Assembly: GCA_022695795.1 (NCBI GenBank)
Contig: MU404117.1
Location: 124,001-188,000 of the forward strand
DNA: 64,000 nt
Direction of reading: 5' to 3'
Origin: Biscogniauxia marginata
Lineage: Eukaryota > Ascomycota > Sordariomycetes > Xylariales > Xylariaceae
The notes below the pieces were generated by a model. That model ran no database searches, was not told where the DNA came from, and worked only from the letters and a program-made list of their open reading frames with translations. The translations under genes and the position numbers were made by a program. Below are positions 20,490-31,878 of this stretch, piece after piece (position 1 is the first letter of the stretch; each line of letters starts with the position of its first letter).

Positions 20490-23052
20490 AGGATGTTGCC
20501 GGAGGTCAAGTACCATGAAAGGGAGCCGGAGTTAGATTTGGAGCTTTTCCTCCGTGCCACGGCGCCTGTTAGGTTATGTTCAAGGCTTTACCCGGGCGAT
20601 AGAGTACAGAATACAGCGCACTATTCAGTGTGTCGAACGTTTCACATGTCTGAGCCTCGATGCTGCCGAGAAGTGGGAAATTGTGAGCTGCCGTGCTTCC
20701 TACGCGACGCATGAATCTCGCTACGTGTCCCGCATTGTCTACGATGGGCGGTGGTGTAGGTAGTCAGTCGCATGATGCAGGCTGGAAATGGAAAACGGAA
20801 AACGGGATTTTGGAATTCGGTAGGTGTTCGGGCACCAAACGGCCATTGGTCGGCCCTGCAAGGAGGCAGTACCTGCAGCGTAGTCGGGCGAAAGAAGGTG
20901 AGAAGCATCCGATGATAGGACGAAGACGGACGAATTGGAAGATGCAAGGAGTTCCCAATTGCCCGACAAGCACGAAGTTCGTCGATGAAGGCAGCAGGCA
21001 GCAAGGGGGGCTTGAGTTTGGGCCCGGCTAGATTTCATGGCGCATTTATGTAAGTATAGGAGTGGTTATTTCATTAACCGGGACAATCGGCTCTCAGGTA
21101 TTGACGTCATCCATAAAAAGCGATTGTTTTCCATTTTAGATATATACCTACCTACCTAGGTATATATTCAAAACCGATGTGCAGTTCCTCATAACATGCT
21201 CCTTACAATTATATCAAATAATGAAATAAATGTATAAATTGGCAATTAAGTCATTGCATACCGACATGTCATGGATAAGTATCAGTGTTACATTAATGTA
21301 CCCCGACCATGGTAAGCACTTACGTATAGTTTAGGTATATATTTCTAGAACTACCTATGCAACCTTTAAAACCCCCACGTTTAATACATGTCAAGTACGA
21401 AGTACCTGTATAGTTTAAAGAATTCATTTATACATTTAATGAGAGGACTACTTACGTATATTAATTGTATGATAACTCGTAATTAATACTCAAAGTCAGA
21501 ATAGAGAAATAGAGAAAATAGAGAGAAGCTATTGAATAGAAAGAGAGGCTTTCTCTAAATTGAACCGCCTGCATGTAGATAGATAGGGAACATATGAAGT
21601 GAGCTAGAGGTCCCTTCCGGACCAAACCCTCCCACGGCACGCCGATCCTCTAGCCTTTCCACGTCGCCAACTTGAACCTTCTGACCACAGATATGACAGC
21701 CACATACAACGCCATTTGCCTCCATTACATTCCAATACCCACGCAAAAGCCCTCTTGCACTCTCCATGCTTAATGGATGTCGGCTATGCCCTTAATGAAT
21801 GTCCTAGTGTGTGGCTTGGTCCGCCGCCTCATGACGTCCTTTAGCTTACCTTGCCCTACCCTAGGTACCTTCAAATCTCGATGGAGCTAGCATGGATGGA
21901 TAATAAATACCTAGGTATGTACCTATGTAGGTAGCACGTTACCCTATAAGTCTTATTACGGGCTACGTCTAGTACTTGTTAGCCGGTTAGTTTGATACCG
22001 TGGTTCGAGTAATCCTCTCTCTCTTTTACTGTTACCTACCTCTCTCTAGCGTAGGTATGAGCACATACATATTGAGAACCCTGATGTCCGCCTATCATCT
22101 AATCTACCTTGGTGAAACGATAGGAGGTACGTAAATAAGGCGTATATTTCTTCTCCCCAGTTTAGTTGTAGGTAATTGTTGCGGCCTTGAATGGTGGGGG
22201 AGCAGCATTATACGGACGTACCAGACCAACCGCAGGTCGAACGGAACTCCCGCCCGGTGAAGATGAAGGTGATTCGTCTACCGAACCGAACCTATGACAA
22301 AATATGACGAAGATAACCCGTGTTTCATGGGTTAGACCTAATCCATGTCTGCCATGCAGTTTTGTTTTAAGGATGGGTGCACTGCAAGTTATGCGGATGG
22401 CCGACAAAACAAGTTCCCGGTCGCAATGCTCACACGTAAGTAACGTAAGTAATATCATATATACCTACTTGCAGGTGGGTATAGTAGTTTCGTTATATAT
22501 GGTTACTATTCGCGCAGATCTGATCTGATGATTCTTCGAAAAACTTACGATCTATTTCGTCCTCAGCCCTATCTATTATATTTATCGCATTGTTTCTGGA
22601 ACTCTCCGTCGCCTGGGAGGGGGGACCTAGTATGCTCAGGCTGTCAGGGTATTGAAATTTATTGCGTGCTGTTTCGGGCAAATCAATAGGTACATATGTA
22701 CATACTACAGACGGACCACTCACACGCAGGACTTCCTTAGCTTCAGAGGGTTCAAACAAACTAACGTCACCTTTTCCCCCGCAAATCGATGCATGCATGC
22801 ACGCAGATGCAGATGGCCCCACTATCTCTCCATTTGCCATTAGCAGAAGGATTCCATTCGATTGATTTGATTCACTTACACAGTACATTATAATTGTGCA
22901 TCACCCGTTGACGCCTTAAAACACGCCCACGTCCTCTTCCAAAAACTTATGTTCCGATCTTTCTTCTTTGACCCTCTCTCTGGGAAATGCCACGATCAGC
23001 CTCATAACCTACCTACTACAGTTGGAGGCATATCTCCCCACCCGGCATCGAC
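20490..23052. other. intergenic, TACCTA-rich
   Basis: About 2.6 kb. Several open frames of 60-130 codons overlap on both strands at 20.5-21.0 kb and 22.1-22.9 kb. None has a recognisable motif. TACCTA/TAGGTA clusters occur at about 21147-21165 and 21897-21935. Confidence 0.4.
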
Positions 23053-24135
23053 ATGGAACGCATCCACCAGAGTACGTTAGAAAATGCAATCTCATCTATA
23101 AGATTGACATCATCATATATTATCGAGTCCATACTCCTACTAGAGGTACCTACTGACCACCTCGCCCATCTACGTAGTAAACCCCTTCGCCAAGCGCGAC
23201 TCCCATAGCAAGAACACCGTCGTCACGTACAAGGTCTTAACCACCATCACCTGGTTGCTCTCCGTCGTCGTCTCCTTCTACTACACTTTCAACAGCCCTG
23301 ACGATGGCGTCTGGGCTCGGAGAAGCATCTGGAAGCAGAATGATGCCTATCACACAGCCTTCCGGCTGAACCACATCATCGCTAGCATCTACTGGTAAGA
23401 TTGGCCGGCCAACCCTCATGGTACTTGTTGATTCTAACATCGCCCGGCTAGGATCGTCCTCTTCGTCCTCCAGGGTGGATACATTGCCCATCTGTTCTCG
23501 GGCAATGTCGAACGTGTCAATGCAGCGTCCTCAGTCGGGAGCCACTTCATCTTGAACAACCTGTTCCATTTCGCCTTTGTCATGCTCTTCGTGCGCTCCC
23601 TCTTTGGATGGGCTGAGCTGATCATCATCCTCAACTTCATCAACCTGACCTCGCTTTACTTCCGCCACCCTGGCTATGCTCGCTTCATCCACGAGCCTGT
23701 GGTGTCTGGGCCGCTCGCCTGGACCTTCGTTGCCATATACTGGAACGGCGCTATCATGGTCCCAAATCCTCAGACATTGGTTGCCCGTGTCTTTGGCAAT
23801 ATTTTCATTTGGAGCATCCTAGCATATGGATTATTCTTCATCGTCGTATACAAGGTAAGTACTGCCAATTACAAGATTTCTCATGCAAGTTTTCTAACCC
23901 ATCTCAGGACTATACGATGGGCTTCAACCTCAGTGTCCTGTCCGCAGCCATTGGTGTATCGCAATTCTTCGTCCAGGTTATCGCCCTGCAATGGATTTTC
24001 GCCTTCACCATCATGGGCGTGTTATTTGTCGCTACACTCCTCGTCGCCGTGCCCGCCGCGACCGGAAAGGACTTCAAGTTCACCAGAGCACGAGAACCAG
24101 ACGCCGAGCGAGCTCCACTCCTCGGAGAAAGCTAA
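23053..24135 (+). CDS. DUF1774 multi-pass membrane protein
   Basis: The 288-aa model has four exons: 23053-23071 (19 nt), 23178-23394, 23452-23854 and 23908-24135. All are GT-AG with consistent phases. The joined N-terminus is MERIHQINPFAKRDSHSKNT, and NPFAKR followed by a helix is the start I know from fungal DUF1774 proteins. Roughly seven hydrophobic segments follow (for example LLSVVVSFYYTF, IVLFVLQGGYIAHLF, FVMLFVRSLF, LIIILNFINL, IFIWSILAYGLFFIVVY, FVQVIALQWIFAF, GVLFVATLLVAV). The tail is short and hydrophilic, ending in ERAPLLGES, an ERAPLL-type acidic dileucine sequence typical of endolysosomal or vacuolar sorting. The conserved FRHPGYARFIHEP...WNGAIMV loop lies mid-protein. The biochemical role of this family is unknown; vacuolar or late-secretory location is my inference from the tail. 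Confidence 0.85.
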
Positions 24136-24748
24136 GGAACGTGCCTGGGAAACACGTACTGGTGCGAAGCGGAAAAGGGGAAAAGTCGTGTCTTTCCGAT
24201 TAATAATCGTGGTAATATCCCTGGCTCGTCCGGCGTTAGGCCTCTCTACTCTACCTAGACTGTTACTCCAGAGTTTTGTTGGGGTTTAATCAATTGTTTT
24301 TGGCTTTCTACGCATCATGGCAAAAAAGATTATGATGGACGGGATGCTATTCAGTACTGGTACGGGAAACAGTTCATGAAATTTCTTCTCGCTATTGCGA
24401 CCTGGCCTATATTCGGCTCTTAGAGCTTCTAATACAACAATAACCATGGAGATTTGAAAAAAGCATCACCAGGGAAATTTTTTTCTTCTTCCGTAGTCCA
24501 CATCACATGTGAATTTCGAAAGGTGTGTTTCCATTACTCAATTGCATGGGTGAGTTATCGCGTATATTCGTAGTATCGATACTCTTAGTCCCAATTCCTC
24601 ACTATTGAATTACCAGGTATGCACAAACTTGATTTTAGCATATTTTGTGGTTATGAAGAAAGCTTTTTACATTGCAAATAATGGCGTACAATATCCCTAA
24701 GTAACCACATCATTAGCCCTCCTCCTACCCATTAGGTACAGGTTCATC
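24136..24748. other. intergenic between co-directional genes
   Basis: About 600 AT-rich bases, containing the 3' region of the DUF1774 gene and the upstream region of the phosphopantetheinyl transferase gene. I see no distinct element. Confidence 0.4.
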
Positions 24749-25502
24749 ATGCCTCCTCCACAGGGGCTTATGCCATTTCGCATTGGGAATGACATCTGCC
24801 ACGTTCCCCGAATTGTCAGGGTCTTGAAACAGCAGGTGAAGGGGCCTCAATTCATCCAGCACATCCTCTCCCCCGAGGAGCTCGAGAACCCCCGGACTAA
24901 GAGTCTCTTAAAATGCGTACTCGATCCTTCGCCCAAACCTCCAAAAGCTGAGAAATATGGAATTTCGAACGCCGCCCGATTCATGGCGGGCAGGTGAGCG
25001 AAACCCCCTTTTTTTTTTTCCTTTCCTTCATTATTTCCTTCAACCATGACTTTTTATTCACCGCTGCCCCCTACCCGATATAATAAAATGCTCATATCTT
25101 GCCTCCCTCTTCTTCCCTAACAGGTTCGCCGCTAAGGAGGCCGTCACCAAGGCGCATCCCCACCGGGGTCTCACATGGCACGGTATCATCATACGTAGGT
25201 TGGGCGTCGCAAGGGCGCCCAGGTCTACATCCGACCCGTTGGAGGACTCCGTAGCCGGCGACGGCGACGACGCTGTCTCCGGGCAGACGACGAAGAAGGG
25301 AGCAGGCGAGGCGCAAGACGCCACGTCCTCTGAGGGTCAGCAGGAGGTTGATTTCTCAGGACCCCCCCTCGCTTTCATCAAGGGCGATGGAGACTACGAG
25401 GACACGCATGTGCCCGTCAGTATTAGCCACGATGGGGACTACGCATCGGCCGTCTGTATAGGGTATGCCCAGGAGCCGCGCCGCCAGACGGATAGCGAGT
25501 GA
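24749..25502 (+). CDS. AcpS-type 4'-phosphopantetheinyl transferase (mitochondrial Ppt2-like)
   Basis: The 207-aa model has exon 1 24749-24993 and exon 2 25124-25502, with the intron (GTGAGC...CAG) falling inside the second catalytic motif. The first motif is IGNDICHVPRI (residues 12-22), with Asp15 as the expected metal ligand. The second is RFAAKEAVTKA (residues 82-92), with the Lys-Glu pair that binds CoA phosphate and metal. The C-terminal VPVSISHDGDYASAV closes the fold. The enzyme transfers phosphopantetheine from CoA to a serine of acyl-carrier protein. The small single-domain form in fungi serves the mitochondrial ACP. A low-complexity insert at about 118-160 (acidic, Ser/Gly-rich) lengthens the protein beyond bacterial AcpS. 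No clear mitochondrial presequence is visible at the chosen ATG, so targeting is inferred from the family only. Confidence 0.88.
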
Positions 25503-26553
25503 TAGGCGACGGCACGTGTGTTGCAGCTCGAACGTTGACTGTGGACCATTCTCACTGAATGATAGCGGTAACGCCTACAGCCTAATCTCTGTTGGTGTCA
25601 ATTCCAGCGAATACCATCAGCTCAGGCTCTATCACCATTTATGTGGATGGGTAATCGTTTAGCAGGGCATATAAGACCGGCAAGCTATGGGTGCGTTGGT
25701 TGATCTGTAGGGGCTGTCGGACAAATAATCGACAACGCTCGAGACCGCTGTTCACTAAGATACAGTCAAGTCGATGAATAAGAGGGAAATTTCACGCCTA
25801 TCTATCTGTTCCGACACGGTATTACTGCATCCACTGTAATGGAGAGATAAATGTCGCGATTTATAACATCCAATCGATAATGGTAGTACTGAAGAGCGTT
25901 CTAAGGGTGCCCGGTATTGGACGTTATTTAGGGACTTGTCAGAGGTGACCTAGTTATGCATGTGATTACAGAGGTATTACTACATCCATATGCTAGACTA
26001 GCTACCTACCTACCTAGGTACATATGGACCTACGTGGTATATAAACAGGTATCTCAGTATTTGGCCCCAAACTACATGTAGAAGGTTGCTATTCGATACG
26101 ACAACAATGTTCCTTTCAATACCTAAAAGGGAGAAAATCCAAAGTTATTTTTCTCGAGACTAAACCTTGTGTTAAAAAGATTATTTCCAATTAGGTTGTT
26201 CAACTCTATATTACATGTATTGAAGTATAAATATGGAATATCCATGTTATTGTAGACAGGATAGACTTGGCTATAGCTAGGTGCATGTACAGAGAGAGTA
26301 AGGGTACTAGAAAGTCTTGGCAAATCGGCTATTTTAGCGTGGCAGAGCCTCAGAGAGATCTGCCTAACGTTAACTAACTTAAACTCACTAAAGTCGCTCG
26401 GTAACTTTCCCCGTCCATTGGAACTCTGTAAACCAACCAACCGCATTTTGTACTTCAGACTCGTCCTCGAATTTATCGTTTCCAGTTTACAACAATTCAT
26501 TGTTATAACCACCCTGCAGATAGCATTCCACTGAATCAAAGTTCTTTGTCACC
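25503..26553. other. intergenic upstream of the Bre2-like gene
   Basis: About 1 kb. It includes a TACCTACCTACCTAGGTA tract at about 26001-26020. No gene is seen; a 138-codon minus-strand frame at 26123-26539 has no motif. Confidence 0.4.
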
Positions 26554-28447
26554 ATGGCTACCGATGTCGATCTACCCAAGCGGCAAATCACGCCCGTCCC
26601 AGTGCCTGTTCTTCCCATATCCTCGCTGCCTCAGAAACGCCCTCTCGAGGACGACCATGCACCGCCCGTCTCCTCGCCTCTCAACCCCAATCCCGACCTG
26701 AAACTGAGCAAGACGCATTCGCACGACGACATAGCAGCCATGCCACGCGACAAGCCCGCCCGATCCAAGAAGGAGTCGTTCAAGAAGCGCGAGTCCAAGG
26801 GCGGCGGCCTCGGTGCAGACAGCGCCAGAGCCACGCCCGATCCCAAGGTCAAGGAGCTGCCGCCGAACGAGTCCTCGCCATTGCGATATAAGCTAGCGCC
26901 TCCGAAGCCCTCTGATTTCGAGCCTGCCCGACCTCCCGTCTTTGCACATCACCACGACGTCCCCGGGCTTGATGGCTCTACCATCGCCTTCTACGAGACA
27001 TCAGAGCAGTGAGTCGTCGTCCGAGACTGACCTAGCTGCAACCTGCCATTGACGAGGAAATAGCGTGTATAACAAAAAGAGCTACCACTACCAGCACTGC
27101 ATAGCCGACCCGGCCTTCCCTTCCTCCTTCTACTACCGCCAGACCGAGCCCGAACCCTACGGCCCACACATCAGCTTCGAAGATGCCGCGACGCACATGT
27201 ACCTCGATCAGTCGGGCCGGCATATCACTACGGATAAGGGTTTCCGAATGGCAAGAGCGAATGTCGCGGTGCGCCAGGGCCGGTGGTACTGGGAATGCAA
27301 GATCACGAGAGGCACTGTCAAGAGCGCGGATGGCGGCAGCGTCGAGTCGCATGGCCACGTGCGCGTGGGATTCGCGAGACGAGAGGCCTCCTTAGATGCC
27401 CCCGTGGGCTTTGACGCTTACAGCTACGGTATCCGGGACGTGCAGGGCCAGAAGGTCCACATGTCGCGGCCGAAGGATTTCTTCCCCCCGGGCGAGGATA
27501 TCAAGGAGGGCGACGTCATAGGGCTCGAGATCCAGCTGCCGTCCGAGCAACTGCACCGGAAAGTGGTCCAGGGGCAGTACAACCCGGCGGTGGACCTGAT
27601 AGACGAGGACGAGCCGGCCGCCGAGGCGGCGAACATCGTCCGGGACCGGATCCCCATCCGGTTCAAGGCGCACATCTACTTCGAGAAGATCGACTACCAC
27701 ACGACGAAGGAGCTCGAGGACCTGATGAACCCGTCGCCCGTGGGGGCGTCGGGCACCGCCGGCAGCAGGCCCGGGGACAGGCCGAACCCGAACCACCAGG
27801 TGCCCGCCCTGCGGACCCTGCCCAGGTCCCACATCAGGATCTACAAGAACGGCGTGCTGATGGGCACCCCCTTCACGGACCTGCTCGCCTTCCTCCCGCC
27901 GGCCTCGAAGCCGCAGGTGCAGGTCGGCGCGAGGGAGGGCATGGACGACGGCATGCTCGGCTACTACCCCGCCATCAGCGTGTTCCGCGGCGGCGCGGCC
28001 GAGGTCAACTTCGGGCCCGACTTCTGGTACCCGCCGCCGGGATTCGACGTCGACGAGACCAAGACCAAGACCAAGACCAAGACCAAGACCGAGGGCGAGG
28101 AAGAGGACGAGGACGAGGGCGACGTCGACATGGTAGATGCGGACGCAGCAGCTGCGGACGCGGACGCGGACACGGACACGATCAAGGCGGTGGGCCAAGG
28201 CCAGAAGTCGTATAGCAGCAGCAACAACGATAATAACAATAACCATAGCCGGATCAGACCGCTGGCGGAGCGCTACGACGAGCAGATCGTCGAGGACGTG
28301 GTCGCCGACGTCATGGACGAGGTGGACTTCTGGATGCAGGACGGCGCGCGCGTCATCGACCGCACGGGCGGCCGCGACGCCAAGGCCGAGACGGTCGGGA
28401 TCGCGCCCGCGAGGGAGGAGATCAAGGAGCTCGTGCAGGACGACTGA
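26554..28447 (+). CDS. Bre2/ASH2-like SPRY protein, COMPASS H3K4 methyltransferase subunit
   Basis: The 612-aa model has exon 1 26554-27008 and exon 2 27064-28447 (donor GTGAGT, acceptor AATAG), joining EQ-H-VYNKKSYHYQ. The N-terminal 110 residues are disordered, Pro/Lys-rich, and contain a basic KKESFKKRESK stretch. The SPRY core begins about residue 190: FEDAATHMYLDQSGR, then GFRMARANVAVRQGRWYWECKI, VRVGFARREASLDAPVGFDAYSYG. After a long insert it resumes at about 405 with LPRSHIRIYKNGVLMG, LGYYPAISVFRGGAAEVNFGPDFWYPP. Split SPRY halves like this are typical of fungal Bre2, which binds Sdc1 and supports Set1 in methylating histone H3 Lys4. A KT dipeptide tract, an acidic stretch and a short asparagine-rich segment lie between the SPRY domain and a C-terminal helical segment (DEQIVEDVVADVMDEVDFWM) that resembles the Sdc1/DPY-30-binding motif. 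GC content rises sharply towards the 3' end. Confidence 0.9.
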
Positions 28448-28587
28448 TTTAGATGGGTTTGAGATGAGAATAGATGAGAAGAAGAAGAAAAAAAGGGGAG
28501 GGGGGGGGGCGATAGACTACGCGAGGCTCGATAATCGTTTGTCGATTTGGAGGGAGGGAGAGGTGAGAGACGAGAGATGGTCTGTCC

Positions 28588-28624
<37 letters not shown>

Positions 28625-29540
28625 GGGTGTTTGAAGTAATCTTTTCATCCATCCATTTATCTACTTGTGTTGACAGGTTTCTTCCTCCCTTTCTTTCTTT
28701 CCTTCCTTGCCTGTGAACAGAGCGAGGCTCCCCGTTGGGAGAGAGGTACTACTAAGAGAGACCGGACTGTGTATCCCGCATCACACAAGACCTAATAGGA
28801 CCCGGGCCGTATATAGCATAGGGCTAGCATGAGAGAATCAAAATGGGAGCGGTTTATTTTTATTTTTTAGTACACGTGACAAGTATTTAGGATGTGCCTT
28901 ACATGTAAGCCCTTTCTGGTGTATTAAAAAAAGAGGGTAACATAGCTACGATAATGAAGACGTCCTCCCCCCCCCTTTTTCCCCCCTCTCTCTTGAAAAA
29001 AAAGGTTATGAATTAAGATATATATTTCACCTCGCTCGCAGATCTAAAGTAAAGCTAAATCAGAAAACATTGGGAGTGTGAATAAGACTCTAGACTCTGG
29101 TGCATCTGGTATTGTTTTTATTGTGCGGAGCTCCCCAAGTCGAAGTCAAGTAGACAGACTCCTATTACCCTTTTCCATCCCGCGCGTCCTTACCATATCC
29201 GGTCCATACCAAAAACCAATCAATACGGAAAGGAAAAAAAAAAAAAAAAGGAACCCACATATTATCATCGTCATCGTAAACCCAGGGACTTCTGGTTTGT
29301 TTTTTTTTGCTTTTGAGTTCCTTCCTCCCTCCACAAGGGACCATAGTTTATTATACCGTTTAGACGAAGCAGGAGAAAATAGGAATGAAAAAACCACATA
29401 TCCCCAACCAGACTTAGGAGGAGGGCAAAACGGGAGGATTAGAGGCGCGGGGGTGGAAACCGGGTATCATCGTTCATCATCGTGTGTCGTTTCATTGCGC
29501 CTAATCTAGTCCGATCCAATCCGAGTATCATTTTTATCTT
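28448..29540. other. intergenic between convergent genes
   Basis: About 1.1 kb, the shared 3' region of two convergent genes. Besides the GTCT tandem it contains poly-A and poly-C/T runs (for example about 28969-28986 and 29231-29248). No gene is seen. Confidence 0.4.
28588..28623 (+). repeat. GTCT tetranucleotide microsatellite
   Basis: Nine uninterrupted GTCT units are directly visible just 3' of the Bre2-like gene, probably in its 3' UTR. Confidence 0.95.
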
Positions 29541-30833
29541 TTACTTCCGGCCAGCCCCGGCAGTCGTAGCCGCAGTCGCAGTAGGAGCAGCAGAAGCAGC
29601 ATTGGTACCCGCCGTCCGTGACCTCGAAGAAACCCCCTCCGGGCCAGGCAGCTGCGGGTCGTCGGGGAGCTCCTCGATACGATCGCGGCCGTCGATGGGT
29701 GACTCGCCGTCGCCGCGCTCGGCGGCCTCGCGTTCGAGGCGCTCCTCCCGCCCGCGCTTGTAGCAGTACCACAGGGCGGAGAGGAGCAGGAAGACGGCGA
29801 CGCTCCAGAGCACGTTGGTGCCCATGAAGGCGGGCCAGCGGGTCTTAAGCGCGTTGACGATGCCCTTGAGCAGGCCGGCGATGGCCCCGGGCTTGGTCAC
29901 GAGCTCCTGGAGGTTCTTGGGCGTCAGGAAGCGCTTCGCGGCGCCCTTGACGCCGCCGTCCCTGGCGTCGGCGCCGGACAGGCCCTGGGCCTCGGCCGCG
30001 ACGGCGAGGAGCTCGGGCGCGAGCGACGACGTCATCTTCTCGGGCAGCTGCGCGACGAGCTTCTTGAGCGACTTGGGCAGCTTCTCGTAGGTGCGCGCGA
30101 GCACGCCGTCGCGGTCGTCGAGCAGGCTGACCAGGTCGCCGTACGCCGTCGGCACGCCGTTGGCGAGGTCGCGCAGCACCTGCGTGAAGCGCCGCGCCAT
30201 GTCGGCCGACTCCTTCGACAGCGAGAAGGCCCGGTTGTTGCGCGCCGACAGGTCCAGGTCGTCGAGCACCCGCGCCATGTCCGTCTCCTCCCGGCTTACT
30301 TCCTCCTCTGCCGCCGGCGCGGGGACCGCGAGCGACGACGATGCTGCCGCGGCGGGCTTGCGCCTCAGCGAGATGCTGCGCGGGATGTTCGCTACGAAGG
30401 AGAAGCGCTTAGGTGGTTTCCCGTCGAGGCTCTTTCGCTTGTCTTTGCCCTTATCGTCCACCTTCACCTTGTCCTTGTCCTTGTCCTTGCCGTGGGGCTC
30501 GCCTCTCCCGTCACTAGCAGTGCTGGAGCTGTCGCTGCCCAAGTCGATGATGGGGGTCTTGATGCGAGGAGGCAAGGGAGGTGGCGTCTCGGCGTCATTA
30601 CCCTCATGGCTGGGCAAGTTCGCACCTTCGGAGGTGAGGCTCTCAAGGAACTTCTCGTCTTCGCGGTCGAGGATGGGCGCGCCTTCGCTGAAGGCTTCAG
30701 GGCGCTTTGGTAGCGGCGGTGATGTCCCCTCGGACTTGGCTGTGGCGGCGGCCTTCTCCTTGTCTAGCCGCTCCGTCTCGGCCTTCTGCTCCCGGTGCTT
30801 CTTCACCTTTTTGTACGTGAAGTACTCGAGCAT
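29541..30833 (-). CDS. single-pass membrane protein of unknown function, 430 aa
   Basis: This single-exon gene starts at the ATG at 30833-30831 (MLEYFTYKKVKKHRE). The frame stays open 24 bases further upstream but has no ATG. The N-terminal 150 residues are disordered, Pro-rich (SPPLPKRPEAF, TPPPLPPRIKTP, which look like SH3-type ligands) and then basic (KDKDKDKVKVDDKGKDKR). The middle, about 190-325, is predicted helical (MARVLDDLDLSARNN, LVSLLDDRDGVLARTYEKL, LPEKMTSSLAPELL, FLTPKNLQELVTKPGAI). A single transmembrane helix (VLWSVAVFLLLSALWYCY) spans about 338-356, followed by a basic RGREERLER stop-transfer and a 65-residue tail. I know this only as a conserved type of filamentous-fungus protein without an assigned role. 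The architecture suggests a cytoplasmic helical domain anchored to an internal membrane. Very GC-rich third positions set it apart from its spacers. Confidence 0.75.
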   Translation of the reverse strand: MLEYFTYKKVKKHREQKAETERLDKEKAAATAKSEGTSPPLPKRPEAFSEGAPILDREDEKFLESLTSEGANLPSHEGNDAETPPPLPPRIKTPIIDLGSDSSSTASDGRGEPHGKDKDKDKVKVDDKGKDKRKSLDGKPPKRFSFVANIPRSISLRRKPAAAASSSLAVPAPAAEEEVSREETDMARVLDDLDLSARNNRAFSLSKESADMARRFTQVLRDLANGVPTAYGDLVSLLDDRDGVLARTYEKLPKSLKKLVAQLPEKMTSSLAPELLAVAAEAQGLSGADARDGGVKGAAKRFLTPKNLQELVTKPGAIAGLLKGIVNALKTRWPAFMGTNVLWSVAVFLLLSALWYCYKRGREERLEREAAERGDGESPIDGRDRIEELPDDPQLPGPEGVSSRSRTAGTNAASAAPTATAATTAGAGRK

Positions 30834-31878
30834 CTTTGCGAAGGGGCGGGGGTGCAAGTGGTCGAGGTTACAGGGAGTGAGTGTACCTGACCTATATTCT
30901 CTGCGAATGAGGTACGGGGTGGGGACGAGTAGGTAATGGGGAAAAGGTGGTTGTTGTAGGTGTGAGGGAGTTTAGTTCGGTTGTCTTTGTCTCCCCCTTT
31001 TTAAATACCTGCAAGCTTGTTTTATGTCGAGAGCTCCAAATGCAGATGACTGGTAGGAGGCCTTCCCATTACATGCAGGTGAGAGGTGTGCTTGCCGTTT
31101 CCACATTTAAGGGACCTCCGTTGGTTGGGACAATGATACGTCACTATTGCACAGCCGCACAGCCACATATGCTTGCTTGCAATTCCTGTGGCAAAAGCCG
31201 ATCTAGCCTATGGAATCTTTAGGTAATCTCTGCCCAGGTGTAGATCGAACTAGGTTTACATGCCCCATAACCCCACTAGTGCCTGAGCACGGACCAAATC
31301 TACGATTTGGTTTGGGTCTACCTTTATCTTACACTATACCTACCCACCACCTTTTTTAGGTACCTAATACCAGACTCCGCCAAGCCTTGGCAACTAAGGT
31401 ATACAAGGGTTAACCCCACGAATTACAAAGATTTTATAGATTATACAAGGTGTCACGGTGCTGACCACTGCGGCTATATATGGATATCAACTTAGATTTT
31501 AAGGTGCCGGACCTTGAAATTCTAATACTTAGCAAAGTCGAGTATTACCCAAAAAAAGGCGGTAGTATTCCCAGACTTACCCCTACGTGTAGGAGCCCTT
31601 ATATTCACCAGGTATTAAGCAATCCATATTACTTATTGTACAATTGCATTATCGCGTTTCCCCTATGGTCCCTTTGCATCTAAGAGACATGCAGTGTCAA
31701 AGTAGGTCCCTCTTTTTTTCCCCTAAGGTGAACAAGCCAAGCCATGATTATATACCGTAGGCACGTCTCAAGTGCATTTATCATAGGTAGGTCGAGGGTA
31801 TCTCTTAACTTTTCTTCCCGAGAAATCCTGGGAAGCAGTATTATCATCCCACAGGTAAGACTTTCTCTCGCATCAAGT
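30834..31878. other. intergenic, upstream of the 430-aa membrane gene
   Basis: About 1 kb. It holds the promoter region of the minus-strand gene to its left and the 3' side of NSE1. No gene is supported. Confidence 0.4.

Noticed and set aside
27392..28246. Long open frame antisense to the Bre2-like gene (284 codons)
   Set aside because: It mirrors the GC-rich sense gene; the product is an Arg/Val/Gly low-complexity string without motifs, while the sense strand encodes a clear SPRY protein.
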